DNA from: DATFLS01 sp964413425
GTDB lineage: Bacteria; Fidelibacterota; JAANXI01
Direction of reading: 5' to 3'
Length of the DNA: 64,000 bases
Assembly: GCA_964413425.1 (NCBI GenBank)
Contig: CAYPST010000007.1
Coordinates: 12,136 to 76,135 of the forward strand
Part shown: positions 46,710 through 56,028 of the stretch, piece by piece
How the letters are laid out: each line of letters begins with the position of its first letter
Position numbering within the stretch: the stretch's first letter is position 1
Program-made: the position numbers and the translations under genes
Notes under the pieces: generated by a model
Databases searched by the model: none
What the model was told of the DNA's origin: nothing
Seen by the model: only the letters and a program-made list of their open reading frames with translations

Positions 46710-47150
46710 TTATGACTCCTCGGCTTGCAGCGCCCGGCCGATTCGAGCGAGCAAGTCATCGCCTGACTCCCGTTCAATGAGCGGGAACACTTCTCGCTCC
46801 TCAAGACGGATATGATCCTGCAGCACTGAGCCAAGCCGATTCAGGACTCCGGCGGCCGGGGCCTCCTGCAGCAGAAGGACATCCCGTCGAATAATCACAT
46901 GCTGTTTCAGCATCTCCAGAATGGAGTCCGAAAGGCTGACTCCTGTTCTGGCGAATAGAGGAAGAAGAATTTGTTCTTCTTTTCGGAAATGGGGGTTGAT
47001 TTCGGAATGCCAGACCGGCATAAATGCATCAACAAGATCCTGCGTTTCATCAGCGGATATCTCTTCCCGGACATTGCGAAACCGTCTTGACCAGATAAGT
47101 CCCTGATGATGTTCGTCTGAGAGCGGTACCAGGGCTTCATGCCGCTTCAT
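46710..47150 (-). CDS. Hemerythrin-like domain protein
   Basis: 146 residues forming a four-helix hemerythrin-type domain. Candidate iron ligands are spaced as in the HHE family: H in LSDEHHQGL, HSEINPHFRKEEQILLPLF, LKQHVIIRRDVL and LQDHIRLEEREVFPLI. Such proteins bind a di-iron centre and act as oxygen or NO sensors or in iron-sulfur repair (RIC/YtfE-like), but which role applies is unclear. It starts with ATG, overlapping the rho stop by one base (TAATG), so it is translated from the rho transcript. Confidence 0.88.
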   Translation of the reverse strand: MKRHEALVPLSDEHHQGLIWSRRFRNVREEISADETQDLVDAFMPVWHSEINPHFRKEEQILLPLFARTGVSLSDSILEMLKQHVIIRRDVLLLQEAPAAGVLNRLGSVLQDHIRLEEREVFPLIERESGDDLLARIGRALQAEES

Positions 47151-48262
47151 TACACCTGCACCCGTCGATCGAATTGCCGGAGCATTTCATCGTTGGAACT
47201 GGTTTTTTCAATCAAATTCAGCAGCGTTTCCAGGGCTTCTCTGGGGCTGTACCGACTCAATTCCCGCCGGAGTCGCTGATGTGCGGTCGTCATTTTGCCG
47301 AACAGTTTCTCCTCCTGGCGGGTGCCGGATTCCAGGATATTCACCGCCGGAAATATTCGCTGCTCTGCCAGGGCGCGATCCAGTACCAGTTCCATATTGC
47401 CGGTGCCTTTGAATTCTTCAAAAATGTAATCGTCCATTCGACTGTTCGTTTCGACTAATGCGGTGGCGATAATAGTCAGAGACCCTTCGTCTTCAATTTT
47501 CCGGGCGGCTCCAAACAAGGCGCGGGGAAATTCCATTGCCCGGATATCAATACCGCCGGTCATGGTTCGCCCGGAACTTTTCTGGGCCGCATTCGCTGCA
47601 CGTCCAAGGCGGGTCAGCGAATCCACCAGCATCACCACATCTTCTCCCAGTTCTGCTTTCCGTTTGGCATAGCCAAGCGTGAGCTCTGCTACTCGAATGT
47701 GATTCTGCGTGGTTTGATCTTTGGAGCTGGCGAAGACCTCCCCTTTGACCGATCGCACCATATCCGTAACCTCCTCCGGTCGCTCATCCACCAGCAAGAC
47801 TATCAGCCGGACTTCCGGATGATTCCTGGCAATGGATTTGGCGATATTTTTCAACAACACTGTCTTTCCTCCACGAGGAGGCGCAACGATTAGAGACCGC
47901 TGCCCCTTTCCTATCGGCGAGATAGCATCGATGATTCTTCCTGTTTTATCCTTCGGACTGCGTTCCATCCTAAAGGATTCAATCGGCGAAATCGGCGTGC
48001 CTTCGCTGAACCGCCGAATGAAGCGCCACTCATCGACCGGAACACCATTGACCGTGAAAACCGATTTCACCTGCAAACCACTTTCGCGGCCGGGTTCTGT
48101 ATCACCAGTGACCCGGCACCCCTGCCGAAGCTCGTTATCCAGTATGATATTCGGTGCCACGAAGATATCATCATTGGTTCGCCGCCAATCCAGCGACTTT
48201 TGCCTGATAAAACCGTACCCCCGATCTTCCATTTCCAGTATCCCTTCAAATTCCTCACTCAA
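47150..48262 (-). CDS. rho: Transcription termination factor Rho, short form
   Basis: 370 residues. Hexameric RNA-dependent ATPase that ends transcription. The RNA-binding cold-shock-like domain is at the very start (GILEMEDRGYGFIR), with no upstream Rho_N helical domain, so it is shorter than E. coli Rho (419). The ATPase core is intact: Walker A APPRGGKT at residues 127-134, LLVDERPEEVTDM, VMLVDSLTRLGRA (Walker B), the Q-loop region TGGIDIRAMEFPRALFGAARK, and the R-loop end TSSNDEMLRQF. The start is TTG, with GGAGG nine bases upstream. A stop 10 codons upstream in frame rules out a longer N-terminus. The hemerythrin-like gene is coupled to its stop. Confidence 0.95.
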   Translation of the reverse strand: MSEEFEGILEMEDRGYGFIRQKSLDWRRTNDDIFVAPNIILDNELRQGCRVTGDTEPGRESGLQVKSVFTVNGVPVDEWRFIRRFSEGTPISPIESFRMERSPKDKTGRIIDAISPIGKGQRSLIVAPPRGGKTVLLKNIAKSIARNHPEVRLIVLLVDERPEEVTDMVRSVKGEVFASSKDQTTQNHIRVAELTLGYAKRKAELGEDVVMLVDSLTRLGRAANAAQKSSGRTMTGGIDIRAMEFPRALFGAARKIEDEGSLTIIATALVETNSRMDDYIFEEFKGTGNMELVLDRALAEQRIFPAVNILESGTRQEEKLFGKMTTAHQRLRRELSRYSPREALETLLNLIEKTSSNDEMLRQFDRRVQV

Positions 48263-48679
48263 TGCAACTATCCTCCATTCTACTTTATGATTTGTTCATT
48301 TTTGCCATGCAACGTGACAATACTATTTTCCAGCATCGTCCCTGAACACTGGCCTCCGGATCACTCTGCAAAACACAGCCCGCTTCAATTAAAAGATGAG
48401 CCCGACGGGTGGCTGAAACAGAGAATCTCCCGGTGCGATGCCGGAACACAACTGCGGAAGTCTGTGGTACCAGTTATCATTTGTGTGCTATGGCTCTCAG
48501 ATTTATGAATGATTCAGACAATAACGCAATTGTATTACATCAGGAAGGTTGATAAACCGAGATCATCTGTGGTTGTGAATATCTATATTCGTTCTTCCCA
48601 ATTCATCGGAGTTTAATAAATCCAATAAATGTATAAAGATTTATTTTAAAAATAAACCACCGATTGGTCGTATTGTTGT
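48263..48679. other. Gene-free gap upstream of rho
   Basis: 417 bp, AT-rich in the right half. An inverted AATAAATC...GATTTATT pair around 48614-48645 could terminate the secreted-protease transcript. The rho promoter should lie at the left side. No small gene or known RNA is recognised. Confidence 0.5.
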
Positions 48680-50878
48680 TTACCATATGATAGTTAATTT
48701 TCTGACTTCCTGCCGATTTCCCTTTCGAACTACAAAGAGATACATACCACTACTCACACGCATCCCGTGCTTATTTGTTCCATTCCATTGGACGCTGAAC
48801 GGTCGGTTCGGTTCGAGAACCGGTCTGTCATAAATGCGTTTTACTTGTTGTCCAAGGATATTCAACACATCAACCAGGACATCACCGGGTTCCTGAAACA
48901 CCAGAATTAACGAAATAGTGTTCCCGTGTTTTTCACTGGACATAATCCAGGGATTGTGGCGCCAGGCGTACGAATCCCTGATGTGCGTGCCGGTGTCCGG
49001 GTAGGCGATCTGCAGCCGCATCTTCCAATTTGCGTCGAGGGTTCCGCCACCCTTTAAAGTCAAGCGGGATAATTGACGAAATTCTGTTTCGTCTTTAAAC
49101 CGATAGAAGCTGTTGCCGGTGCCTGCGGTCAGGGAATCGAATGCCACGGCGTTCCTATCTGATTGTACCTGCACACTAACGTTGGTGAACCCCTGTCCCA
49201 CCTGCTGCGGCTGCCAGGTATTCCAGCCCGGAGTCGGATTTCGTAACCGAATGCTGTCTAGTAACACCCCTCGGAGTGAATCTCTTAAACTTAAGGTGAC
49301 CGGTGCGTTGTTTGACAGATTCACTTCAGCCTGCAGAATTTGCGTATTGAGGTTCGGCAGGTCAAAGACAGTGGCAGCGGTTCCTTCGTTTAATAATAAA
49401 TAAGTATTGACAGTTTCTCCGGAGCTGTAATCCAGTGTTTCGACAACCTGTCCGCCGGATCCGAAGAGACTCAGTGTATAGTTGCCTGATATGGTTCCGG
49501 AAGGATCCTGGGGCGCATACAGAATCATCCAGGCATTGTCGTAAAGGGTATATCTTGAAAAGTCGGGGCCGTCACCATTGACGTTATTTTTCGACACGAT
49601 GTCATACTCGCTGCCATCCGAAAGCAGCAGCACAGCATTCATATACAACGGGGTATCGCCACTGTTCAGCAGGGGAGGATTGATCTCCGCATCCGAGATC
49701 ATGCCATCGTAGAGCCGGACATAGGAAGCGGCGTAATTTTTTATCACGCTGCTCTTATCGATGGCAGGGAATTGAGAAATGGTCAGCGCCGGTTCAGCGG
49801 ACGGGACACTGAAGTCTCCGTAATGATATTCGGGGACGCCTTCCGGCAGATAATTATGCCCTGCATTCGCAATAACCCAATTGGTGAACACCTCATCAAA
49901 AGAAACAAAAATATTCTCAGATTCGAAGAACGCTCTTTCCAATCCGCTGACCCCCTGCCCGTCTTCTCCGCCGGTCTGGACGACAGTCCGTAAAAGATCT
50001 TCTCCGTACTGCACATAGAGATAGAATGTCCACAGCCCCACTTTCGCATAGTCATTTATGACGTCTTCTGCCTCGTAATCGAAATGAGTTAGTGTCCGGG
50101 TGGGGTTCGAGAGGAAATGCGAAAAGCTCCGTGCCCGGAGCCCGAACAGATGAGCGGTGACTTCCGACATCCCTTCGTTCACCCAGATTTCTTCCTGAGG
50201 GTCCGCCCCATAATGCAGTAAATGCTGGAGTTCGTGCGCCGCCGTGGTAATGGTTTGTTCAAAGTCTTGGCTTAGTCCCGGATCGGTGTCAATATACAGG
50301 ATGTTTGCATGATTATCTGAGCCGCCTTCTCCTTTTGGAATCTGATCCAACGGATCAAAATACCCGGCTATGTAATTGCCGCCGGTTTCCGGGTCGTAGG
50401 TGTCCTGAATATCCAGGAGAAGAATATAAACTTTCCCTTGATTCCTCACGTCGCCGGGTGGTTCCCCGAACAGTTCTATTTCATTATAATAAAAGCCCTG
50501 CTCCTGGTTGTATAAGCCATTGGGGGTGCTCTCAAACATCCTGGTTTTCAATTCTTCAATCAGGTTTTGAACTTTTTCCGTACCGAGGTCCTCTAATTCA
50601 TCCCTTCCGACAAAAAAGATCGCCTCGGTATATAAGGAATCAAAGGGCACGAATGCTTTTCCTTCGAATTCCGGGTCATCGGCTTTTAAATCCTTCCTGA
50701 TATTAAATACCAAGTCAGTTTCCGCAGGCTTTTCCAGCAAGGGAATATGCACCACCGACTCCACCGGCCGGTTGGTGAACGGGAAACCGCACACGGGTTC
50801 CTGGGCGGAAATTCGACCGAGCGGCAGAACACTCAGTACTATCAAAACCAGGATTGCAGGCAGGGTATATTTTGTCAC
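48680..50878 (-). CDS. Secreted zinc metalloprotease-like protein with FlgD-type C-terminal domain
   Basis: 732 residues with a cleavable signal peptide (about 1-26, ...GRISAQ). Residues 213-219 read AAHELQH, an HExxH zinc motif, and IWVNEGMSE (E235) fits the third ligand of gluzincin-like M30 or M6-type peptidases. The middle is beta-rich without a named domain. The last 100 residues (DVLVDVLNILGQQVKRI ... WNGTNKHGMRVSSGMYLFVVRKG) form an FlgD-like Ig fold ending in RKLTIIW, the pattern used as a secretion or sorting tail in Bacteroidota-type (type 9-like) secretion. The start is GTG 2 bp after the ktrA stop. Peptide substrate unknown. Confidence 0.85.
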   Translation of the reverse strand: MTKYTLPAILVLIVLSVLPLGRISAQEPVCGFPFTNRPVESVVHIPLLEKPAETDLVFNIRKDLKADDPEFEGKAFVPFDSLYTEAIFFVGRDELEDLGTEKVQNLIEELKTRMFESTPNGLYNQEQGFYYNEIELFGEPPGDVRNQGKVYILLLDIQDTYDPETGGNYIAGYFDPLDQIPKGEGGSDNHANILYIDTDPGLSQDFEQTITTAAHELQHLLHYGADPQEEIWVNEGMSEVTAHLFGLRARSFSHFLSNPTRTLTHFDYEAEDVINDYAKVGLWTFYLYVQYGEDLLRTVVQTGGEDGQGVSGLERAFFESENIFVSFDEVFTNWVIANAGHNYLPEGVPEYHYGDFSVPSAEPALTISQFPAIDKSSVIKNYAASYVRLYDGMISDAEINPPLLNSGDTPLYMNAVLLLSDGSEYDIVSKNNVNGDGPDFSRYTLYDNAWMILYAPQDPSGTISGNYTLSLFGSGGQVVETLDYSSGETVNTYLLLNEGTAATVFDLPNLNTQILQAEVNLSNNAPVTLSLRDSLRGVLLDSIRLRNPTPGWNTWQPQQVGQGFTNVSVQVQSDRNAVAFDSLTAGTGNSFYRFKDETEFRQLSRLTLKGGGTLDANWKMRLQIAYPDTGTHIRDSYAWRHNPWIMSSEKHGNTISLILVFQEPGDVLVDVLNILGQQVKRIYDRPVLEPNRPFSVQWNGTNKHGMRVSSGMYLFVVRKGNRQEVRKLTIIW

Positions 50879-50880
50879 GT

Positions 50881-51573
50881 CTATAGAAACTGGTTCGTGA
50901 AGTTATTAATCGCTTCCTCTTTGCCAACGATGATCAGAATCGTGTTTTCCTCCAGCGCTGTTCCGCCGTGTGGTATTGCTACTTTCGTTACCTCCTCGAC
51001 AGACTCCTTATCATCGTCCTGTGTCACCACTTTTTCATTGATGCTGATCACATTCACCTGATAATTTCGGCGCAAATCGATTTCAGATAAGCTCTTTCCG
51101 ATGAATTCCTCCGGTGTTTCCACCCGGATCATCTTATAATCCTCAGTCACCTCCAGATAATCTACCAGGTGAGGTTTGAGCAGCCGGTGGGCTGTTTTCC
51201 GGCCGATCTCGTCTTCCGGAGAAATGATCTCATCTGCGCCGATGCGCTCCAGTATGCGCCGGTGGATGGGATTGGCGGCCCGGGTGATGACCTTCCCGAT
51301 CCCCATTTGCTTCAGGTATGCCGCTGTCAGGAGGTTGGCTTCGAAATTTTCCCCGATGGCCACCACGGCAGCATCCATATCCTTCAGTCCCAGGGACCGG
51401 AGCGAGGCCGGATCGGTGGAATCCAGTTTCACGGAATAGGCAACGTAGTCGTGGATTTCTTCGACTTTTTCCATGTCGGCATCCACGGCAATGACTTCCG
51501 CTCCTTCCTGCGCCAGGGTCAGGGCGACCTGCCGTCCGAATACCCCCAAACCTATTACCACAAATTTCGCCAT
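50881..51573 (-). CDS. Ktr/Trk potassium uptake regulatory subunit
   Basis: 230 residues from ATG at 51573, which has AAGGAG eight bases upstream (an ATG two codons earlier is too close to it). The TrkA-N (RCK) Rossmann domain begins with KFVVIGLGVFGRQVALTLA and binds nucleotides. The TrkA-C domain (about residues 140-228) ends with EENTILIIVGKEEAI. One RCK_N/RCK_C unit makes it KtrA/KtrC-like rather than the double-length E. coli TrkA. It lies 12 bp after the trkH/ktrB gene (membrane partner), so the pair forms one uptake system. Confidence 0.93.
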   Translation of the reverse strand: MAKFVVIGLGVFGRQVALTLAQEGAEVIAVDADMEKVEEIHDYVAYSVKLDSTDPASLRSLGLKDMDAAVVAIGENFEANLLTAAYLKQMGIGKVITRAANPIHRRILERIGADEIISPEDEIGRKTAHRLLKPHLVDYLEVTEDYKMIRVETPEEFIGKSLSEIDLRRNYQVNVISINEKVVTQDDDKESVEEVTKVAIPHGGTALEENTILIIVGKEEAINNFTNQFL

Positions 51574-51585
51574 TCCCATTTCTCC

Positions 51586-53352
51586 TTATCCTAGCATAAT
51601 CGATTCTTCCGGATATTCATAGAGTTGTTTTTGGAGTTTGCTGCCCAGGGCGATGGCAAAGGCTAACGGACCCACCCGGCCTGTATACATCGTGGCAATG
51701 ATGATATATTTCCCCAGTGTGGACAGTTCAGGCGTGGCTCCCATGGAAAGGCCCACTGTCCCGAATGCGGAAAATGATTCAAACAACAGGGCCATGGGAT
51801 TTTGTGTTTCAACGATAGTCAACAGGACAAAACTGAGAACCACCACGAGCTGGGATCCCAGGATGAGCAGCAAACTGCGATAGAGCAGGTGACTCGGGAT
51901 GGTCCGGTGTCGATGTTCAACTGCGGGAAGACCGCGGAGTCTGGCCCACATGGCCCGAATCGATAAATAAAAGGTGGTGGTTTTGATTCCGCCTCCGGTG
52001 GATCCCGGGCTGGCACCGATAAACATGAGAATCATAATGCCCAGAAGGGCCGGCAGTGCGAGACTCCCGATATCGATGGTATTAAAACCGGCGGTCCGGG
52101 CAGTAATGGACTGGAAAAAACTGTGGAGAATGATCTGATAGTTCACCTGTCCCATCCCGGTGTGGATAAAGTGAGACCACCAGATCCAGATCGCGCCGGC
52201 AAGAATCAGCAGGCCGGAAATCCAGAGAACAATGTGGGTCTGCATCCGGACACGCAGCTGCTTTTTGCCGAACGGTCCGGTTGTACCAAAAAACCGATGG
52301 CCGAGCAAGTTAATGAGGACCGGAAAGCCGAGCCCTCCGACAATAATTAATCCGGCAAAAACGGCCACCAGCAGCCCGTGGTCTGCAAATTGAACCAGAC
52401 TATCCGAATACGTGGAAAACCCGGCATTGCAGAACGCTGACACTGCGTGAAACAAGGAGTTAAAGAGCCGCCCGCCCCGGGCAATCGCATCCTGCGGGAA
52501 GAGATTGTAAAAAGCCACCACCCCTATAGCTTCAAAGAAAATGGTCAGGCCGAGTATCTGCCACAGGGATTGTCCGATTTTCTCCATACTTTCACCTGCC
52601 AGCAGATCCCGCATGACCATTCGTCCGGTGACACTCATCTGGGTGCCCAGGGCAATAGCGAAAAAGGCTGCCATGGTCATAATGCCCAATCCGCCCGCCT
52701 GAATCAGCAGCACAATAATCCAGTGGCCTAAGTGAGAGAAGTAAACCCCGGTATCCACCGCAATCAATCCCGTCACACAAGTGGCACTGGTGGCCGTAAA
52801 GAGTGCATCCACAAAACTGATTTGCTCATAGGCGGTTGCCTTTGGAAGCAACAGTAATCCGGTTCCGATGAAAATTATAATCGCAAAACTCCCCAGAAGA
52901 ATCGTTATCGGTCGGAAATCAGCGAAGACAAACCGCTGTCCGAATTTGACAGCCGTAAAGAGCGCAGCCAATAAAATGGATACCTGCGTGATGGTGATAT
53001 ACAGTTTGGCGATTTGCCGCATGGGAACCTGCTCGAGATGATCCGCAAAATGGACCACCTGCCAGAGAGGATTGTACAGCAAGAGAAACAGGAATAATAA
53101 CCCGATAAAAGTAAAATCCAGCCGATGGGTCCTGAGCAGTTCGGCCTTATCGCTCACCAGGAAAAGTTTGGCGATATTGTGGGCGACAAAGTAAAAGAGC
53201 ACCGAATAGTCGAAATAGTGGAGAATTCGGAAGGTATCTGCCGGAATATAGAAACCATACTCCATCAACAGTGATACAATCACGCCGATCCCCAGCAGCA
53301 GCATGAGGGTATCAAGGAGGTTTATAATCCTCTGGGCCGGAACCGAATTCAT
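51586..53352 (-). CDS. Trk/Ktr-type potassium transporter membrane subunit with N-terminal extension
   Basis: 588 residues from ATG at 53352 (a GTG four codons earlier is possible; neither has a good Shine-Dalgarno sequence). The C-terminal 450 residues are the K+-translocating KtrB/TrkH core, with repeated pore loops such as TATSATCVTGLIAVDTG, VSAFCNAGFSTYSDSL, ARTAGFNTIDIGSL and SAFGTVGLSMGAT, the fourfold selectivity elements. The first about 130 residues add four hydrophobic helices not found in the standard KtrB. The RCK partner follows after 12 bp. It moves K+ together with Na+ or H+ in the family; ion coupling here is inference. Confidence 0.92.
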   Translation of the reverse strand: MNSVPAQRIINLLDTLMLLLGIGVIVSLLMEYGFYIPADTFRILHYFDYSVLFYFVAHNIAKLFLVSDKAELLRTHRLDFTFIGLLFLFLLLYNPLWQVVHFADHLEQVPMRQIAKLYITITQVSILLAALFTAVKFGQRFVFADFRPITILLGSFAIIIFIGTGLLLLPKATAYEQISFVDALFTATSATCVTGLIAVDTGVYFSHLGHWIIVLLIQAGGLGIMTMAAFFAIALGTQMSVTGRMVMRDLLAGESMEKIGQSLWQILGLTIFFEAIGVVAFYNLFPQDAIARGGRLFNSLFHAVSAFCNAGFSTYSDSLVQFADHGLLVAVFAGLIIVGGLGFPVLINLLGHRFFGTTGPFGKKQLRVRMQTHIVLWISGLLILAGAIWIWWSHFIHTGMGQVNYQIILHSFFQSITARTAGFNTIDIGSLALPALLGIMILMFIGASPGSTGGGIKTTTFYLSIRAMWARLRGLPAVEHRHRTIPSHLLYRSLLLILGSQLVVVLSFVLLTIVETQNPMALLFESFSAFGTVGLSMGATPELSTLGKYIIIATMYTGRVGPLAFAIALGSKLQKQLYEYPEESIMLG

Positions 53353-53379
53353 TGCGGAAGGCACCGAAAAAACGGCGGA

Positions 53380-54390
53380 TTACATGGAATGCCGTTCATG
53401 GACGGGATCTCTGCTCATGAGATCACGGACGGCTTTAATGGGTTTTTTGTCGTGGAAAAGTACGTGATATACTTGCTCGGTTATCGGCATGTCCACCTCA
53501 TATTTCGCAGCCATCTCATGGACCGATTCTGTCGTCCGAACGCCCTCTGCCACCATCTTCATCTGACTGAGGATTTCAGAAAGTTTTTTACCCCGGCCGA
53601 GTTGTTGGCCCACATGCCGGTTGCGGCTGTGTTGACTGAGACAGGTGACAATCAGATCGCCGATGCCCGAGAGTCCTGAGAAGGTGACTTCCCTGGCACC
53701 GAGCGCCAGACCGAACCGGGTGATCTCGGCAATTCCCCGGGTCATTAACGCGGCTTTGGGATTATCGCCGAACGCAAGGCCATCCAGGATTCCGGCAGCA
53801 ATCGCTATAATATTTTTTACAGAACCGCCAAGCTCGGCCCCGATGATATCCGTGGTTGTGTAGACGCGAAAGGTGGAGTCATTGAATAACTGCTGAATGG
53901 CTTCAGCTGTCTCCAGCGATTCAGAGGCGGCGACCACGGCCGTTGGAATATCCTTACTCACTTCCTCGGCATGACTGGGTCCGGTGAGTGTTGCGATTTG
54001 GGAGGATTGTATCCCCTCCAGCTCTTCCAGGATCACCTGGCTCATGCGCAAAAACGTCTCATTTTCGATGCCTTTTGCCACGTTCACAAGATACTCCGGC
54101 TGCACCCGGCTTTCATTCATCTGCTGCACCACCGACCGGACTCCATGGGAAGGCACGGCCATGACTGCAATGGGAATATCTCTCAACTCAGTAAACGATT
54201 GCGTGAATTGTACCTGTTCCGGCATTGAAACGCCGGGCAGGTAATCCGTGCTGCTGCGGTTTTCAAGCAGCTCCCGGAATTCCTGCTCCTCGTACACCCA
54301 CAAAGTTACCGATTTCCCTTGATTTGCCAATTTCCGGGTCAGGGCCAATCCCCAGCTTCCGGCTCCGATCACTGCGACACGCTTTTGCAC
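53380..54390 (-). CDS. gpsA: Glycerol-3-phosphate dehydrogenase [NAD(P)+]
   Basis: 336 residues from GTG at 54390, chosen for the excellent AGGAGG nine bases upstream; an in-frame ATG 13 codons earlier would overlap the purM stop. It reduces dihydroxyacetone phosphate to glycerol-3-phosphate for phospholipids. NAD-binding GAGSWGLALTRKLANQG; then VNVAKGIENETFLRMSQV; the catalytic Lys-containing GAELGGSVKNIIAIAAGILDGL; and the C-terminal GLSGIGDLIVTCLSQHSRNRHVGQQLGRG signature. It comes 28 bp after purM on the same strand. Confidence 0.97.
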   Translation of the reverse strand: MQKRVAVIGAGSWGLALTRKLANQGKSVTLWVYEEQEFRELLENRSSTDYLPGVSMPEQVQFTQSFTELRDIPIAVMAVPSHGVRSVVQQMNESRVQPEYLVNVAKGIENETFLRMSQVILEELEGIQSSQIATLTGPSHAEEVSKDIPTAVVAASESLETAEAIQQLFNDSTFRVYTTTDIIGAELGGSVKNIIAIAAGILDGLAFGDNPKAALMTRGIAEITRFGLALGAREVTFSGLSGIGDLIVTCLSQHSRNRHVGQQLGRGKKLSEILSQMKMVAEGVRTTESVHEMAAKYEVDMPITEQVYHVLFHDKKPIKAVRDLMSRDPVHERHSM

Positions 54391-54418
54391 TTCTGTTCCC
54401 CTCCTGCACTTATCTGAT

Positions 54419-55435
54419 TTATTTTCCACTGCCGGAATCCGCCACGATCCGTCCGATGATCACCGGATGCGACTGATATCGCTCAAAATGATCCAGTATG
54501 TTCTCCGCTTCGGAGGCAGGGACGATAACCACCAATCCGATACCGAGATTGAAGGTACGCCGCATTTCCGCATCGGGAATGTCCCCTGTCTCCCGGATAA
54601 GAGTAAAAATTGCCGGGACCTTCCAGGATTCCCAATCCACACGAAGCCGGAAACCCTCCGGAATGATTCGTGCCGTGTTTCCCAGTAACCCGCCACCGGT
54701 GATGTGCGCTATCCCCTTCAAACGAGGGTCCCCGATTAAGGGTTGTATTTCCCGGAGATACGATTTGTGAATCGATAAGAGTTCCCGGCCGACTGTATTG
54801 GATAATCGGTCCACCTGAGCGTTGACATCAAACCGTTCAAGCAGGACTTTTCTGGCCAGGGTGAATCCGTTGGTATGTAATCCGGTCGACGCCAGTCCGA
54901 TAGCCACATCTCCTTCTGTAATGTTCTCCCCGTTGATAATATGTTCTCGTTCCACCACGCCCACAATAGTCCCGGCGATGTCATATTCACCGGGATGATA
55001 CAAGTCGACCATTTCCGCCAGTTCTCCGCCGATGAGCGCGCAGCCATTTTCCCTGCAGGCGATGGAAAGCCCCCTTACGACCTCGGCAACGATGCCTTCT
55101 TCCATTTTACCCAATCCGATATAGTCGAGAAAAAACAGCGGAATCGCTCCGCTGGTGAGGATATCGTTGACGCAATGATTTACCAGATCCTGCCCGATAG
55201 TGTCGTGGATTCCGGTGAGAAAGGCCAGCTTCAACTTGGTACCAACCCCATCCGTCGAGGAAACCAGGATCGGATCAGCGTAATCATCCCTTGGAAATGA
55301 AAAAAACCCGCCGAATTGTCCCACATCACTCAAGACATTCGGCGTATAGGTCGAGCGCACTGCCGCTTTGATACGATCAACCGCGCGTTCTCCCGCTTCA
55401 ATATCGACTCCGGCTTCTTTGTAAGTCTTGACCAT
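54419..55435 (-). CDS. purM: Phosphoribosylformylglycinamidine cyclo-ligase (AIR synthase)
   Basis: 338 residues, normal for PurM. It closes the imidazole ring in purine biosynthesis using ATP. Features: YKEAGVDIEAGERAVDRIK at the N-terminus; the signature SSTDGVGTKLKLAF; HDTIGQDLVNHCVNDIL; GGELAEM; GLASTGLHTNGFTLAR (P-loop-like); and AHITGGGLLGNTARIIP. The start is ATG with no strong Shine-Dalgarno sequence. gpsA is 28 bp downstream. Upstream, from 55436, the gene-free tract with the inverted-repeat element begins. Confidence 0.97.
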   Translation of the reverse strand: MVKTYKEAGVDIEAGERAVDRIKAAVRSTYTPNVLSDVGQFGGFFSFPRDDYADPILVSSTDGVGTKLKLAFLTGIHDTIGQDLVNHCVNDILTSGAIPLFFLDYIGLGKMEEGIVAEVVRGLSIACRENGCALIGGELAEMVDLYHPGEYDIAGTIVGVVEREHIINGENITEGDVAIGLASTGLHTNGFTLARKVLLERFDVNAQVDRLSNTVGRELLSIHKSYLREIQPLIGDPRLKGIAHITGGGLLGNTARIIPEGFRLRVDWESWKVPAIFTLIRETGDIPDAEMRRTFNLGIGLVVIVPASEAENILDHFERYQSHPVIIGRIVADSGSGK

Positions 55436-56028
55436 ATGAATTCACCCATTTCTTCACGTATGCATTATATATTTGAGAGTGTTTAGAAAACATGAGCCTG
55501 ATGCACGATGCTAAATTTAACTTATGGTTATTATTTATATAACATATATACAAAATGTATTTCGGTATTTAGGCATATATAATTTATTTTTTCTTTGCGT
55601 TCTTTGTCCCGAAGGGATCCCGTTGGGGCGGCCTCTGCGATCTTTGTCCCATCGTCACGGGATCTCTTCGGGGCGTTTTCTAAATAGACTCATATTTACT
55701 GAAAGATCAAAATAAAATAGAGAATTTTTGCAGAGATCCGTAGCGGTATTCCAATCTGATATTCCAATCTGATTCGTTACACCCAGACACCGTCAGTGTA
55801 CAATAATATTTCTTGCCCGAAATTCTATGATGAACGGAGTGGCTTCAAGCAGATTTGTTCCGGTTGCGATTACCGGATAATGTCGATCGACAGGATGCCG
55901 GAGGGTTCTGAAGACAGTTCTGTAAGCACGTCCGGCATATAAGATACGGTCAATCTGAATTTCTCCGGCACACCCGGCACTGCCATCCGTGGTGAAACCG
56001 ACAAATCAATGGCTGCATTGCTTTTTAT
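55436..56028. other. Gene-free repeat-containing tract upstream of purM
   Basis: About 590 bp. It holds inverted-repeat element copy 4 (55474-55692) and a perfect 13-bp tandem duplication (ATTCCAATCTGAT twice, 55748-55773). On the minus strand, in frame after the acyl-CoA synthetase stop, about 48 codons are open but have no convincing start; I do not call a gene. Confidence 0.6.
55474..55692 (+). mobile_element. MITE-like inverted-repeat element, copy 4
   Basis: 219 bp. Ends TGAGAGTGTTTAGAAAAC and GTTTTCTAAATAGACTCA. The left interior starts ATGAGCCTGATGC, shared with copy 5 and a relic at 21.2 kb, and is AT-rich. The right interior is the GC-rich hairpin module (CTTTGTCCC, CGTCACGGGATCTCTTCGGGGCG). 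Flanks TATATT and TATTTA are an imperfect direct repeat. It lies 38 bp upstream of purM. Confidence 0.85.

Noticed and set aside
55880..56028. Open minus-strand stretch after the acyl-CoA synthetase stop (FRLTVSYMPDVLTEL).
   Set aside because: About 48 codons, no start codon with a ribosome site, no family match; could be an old remnant but not supportable.
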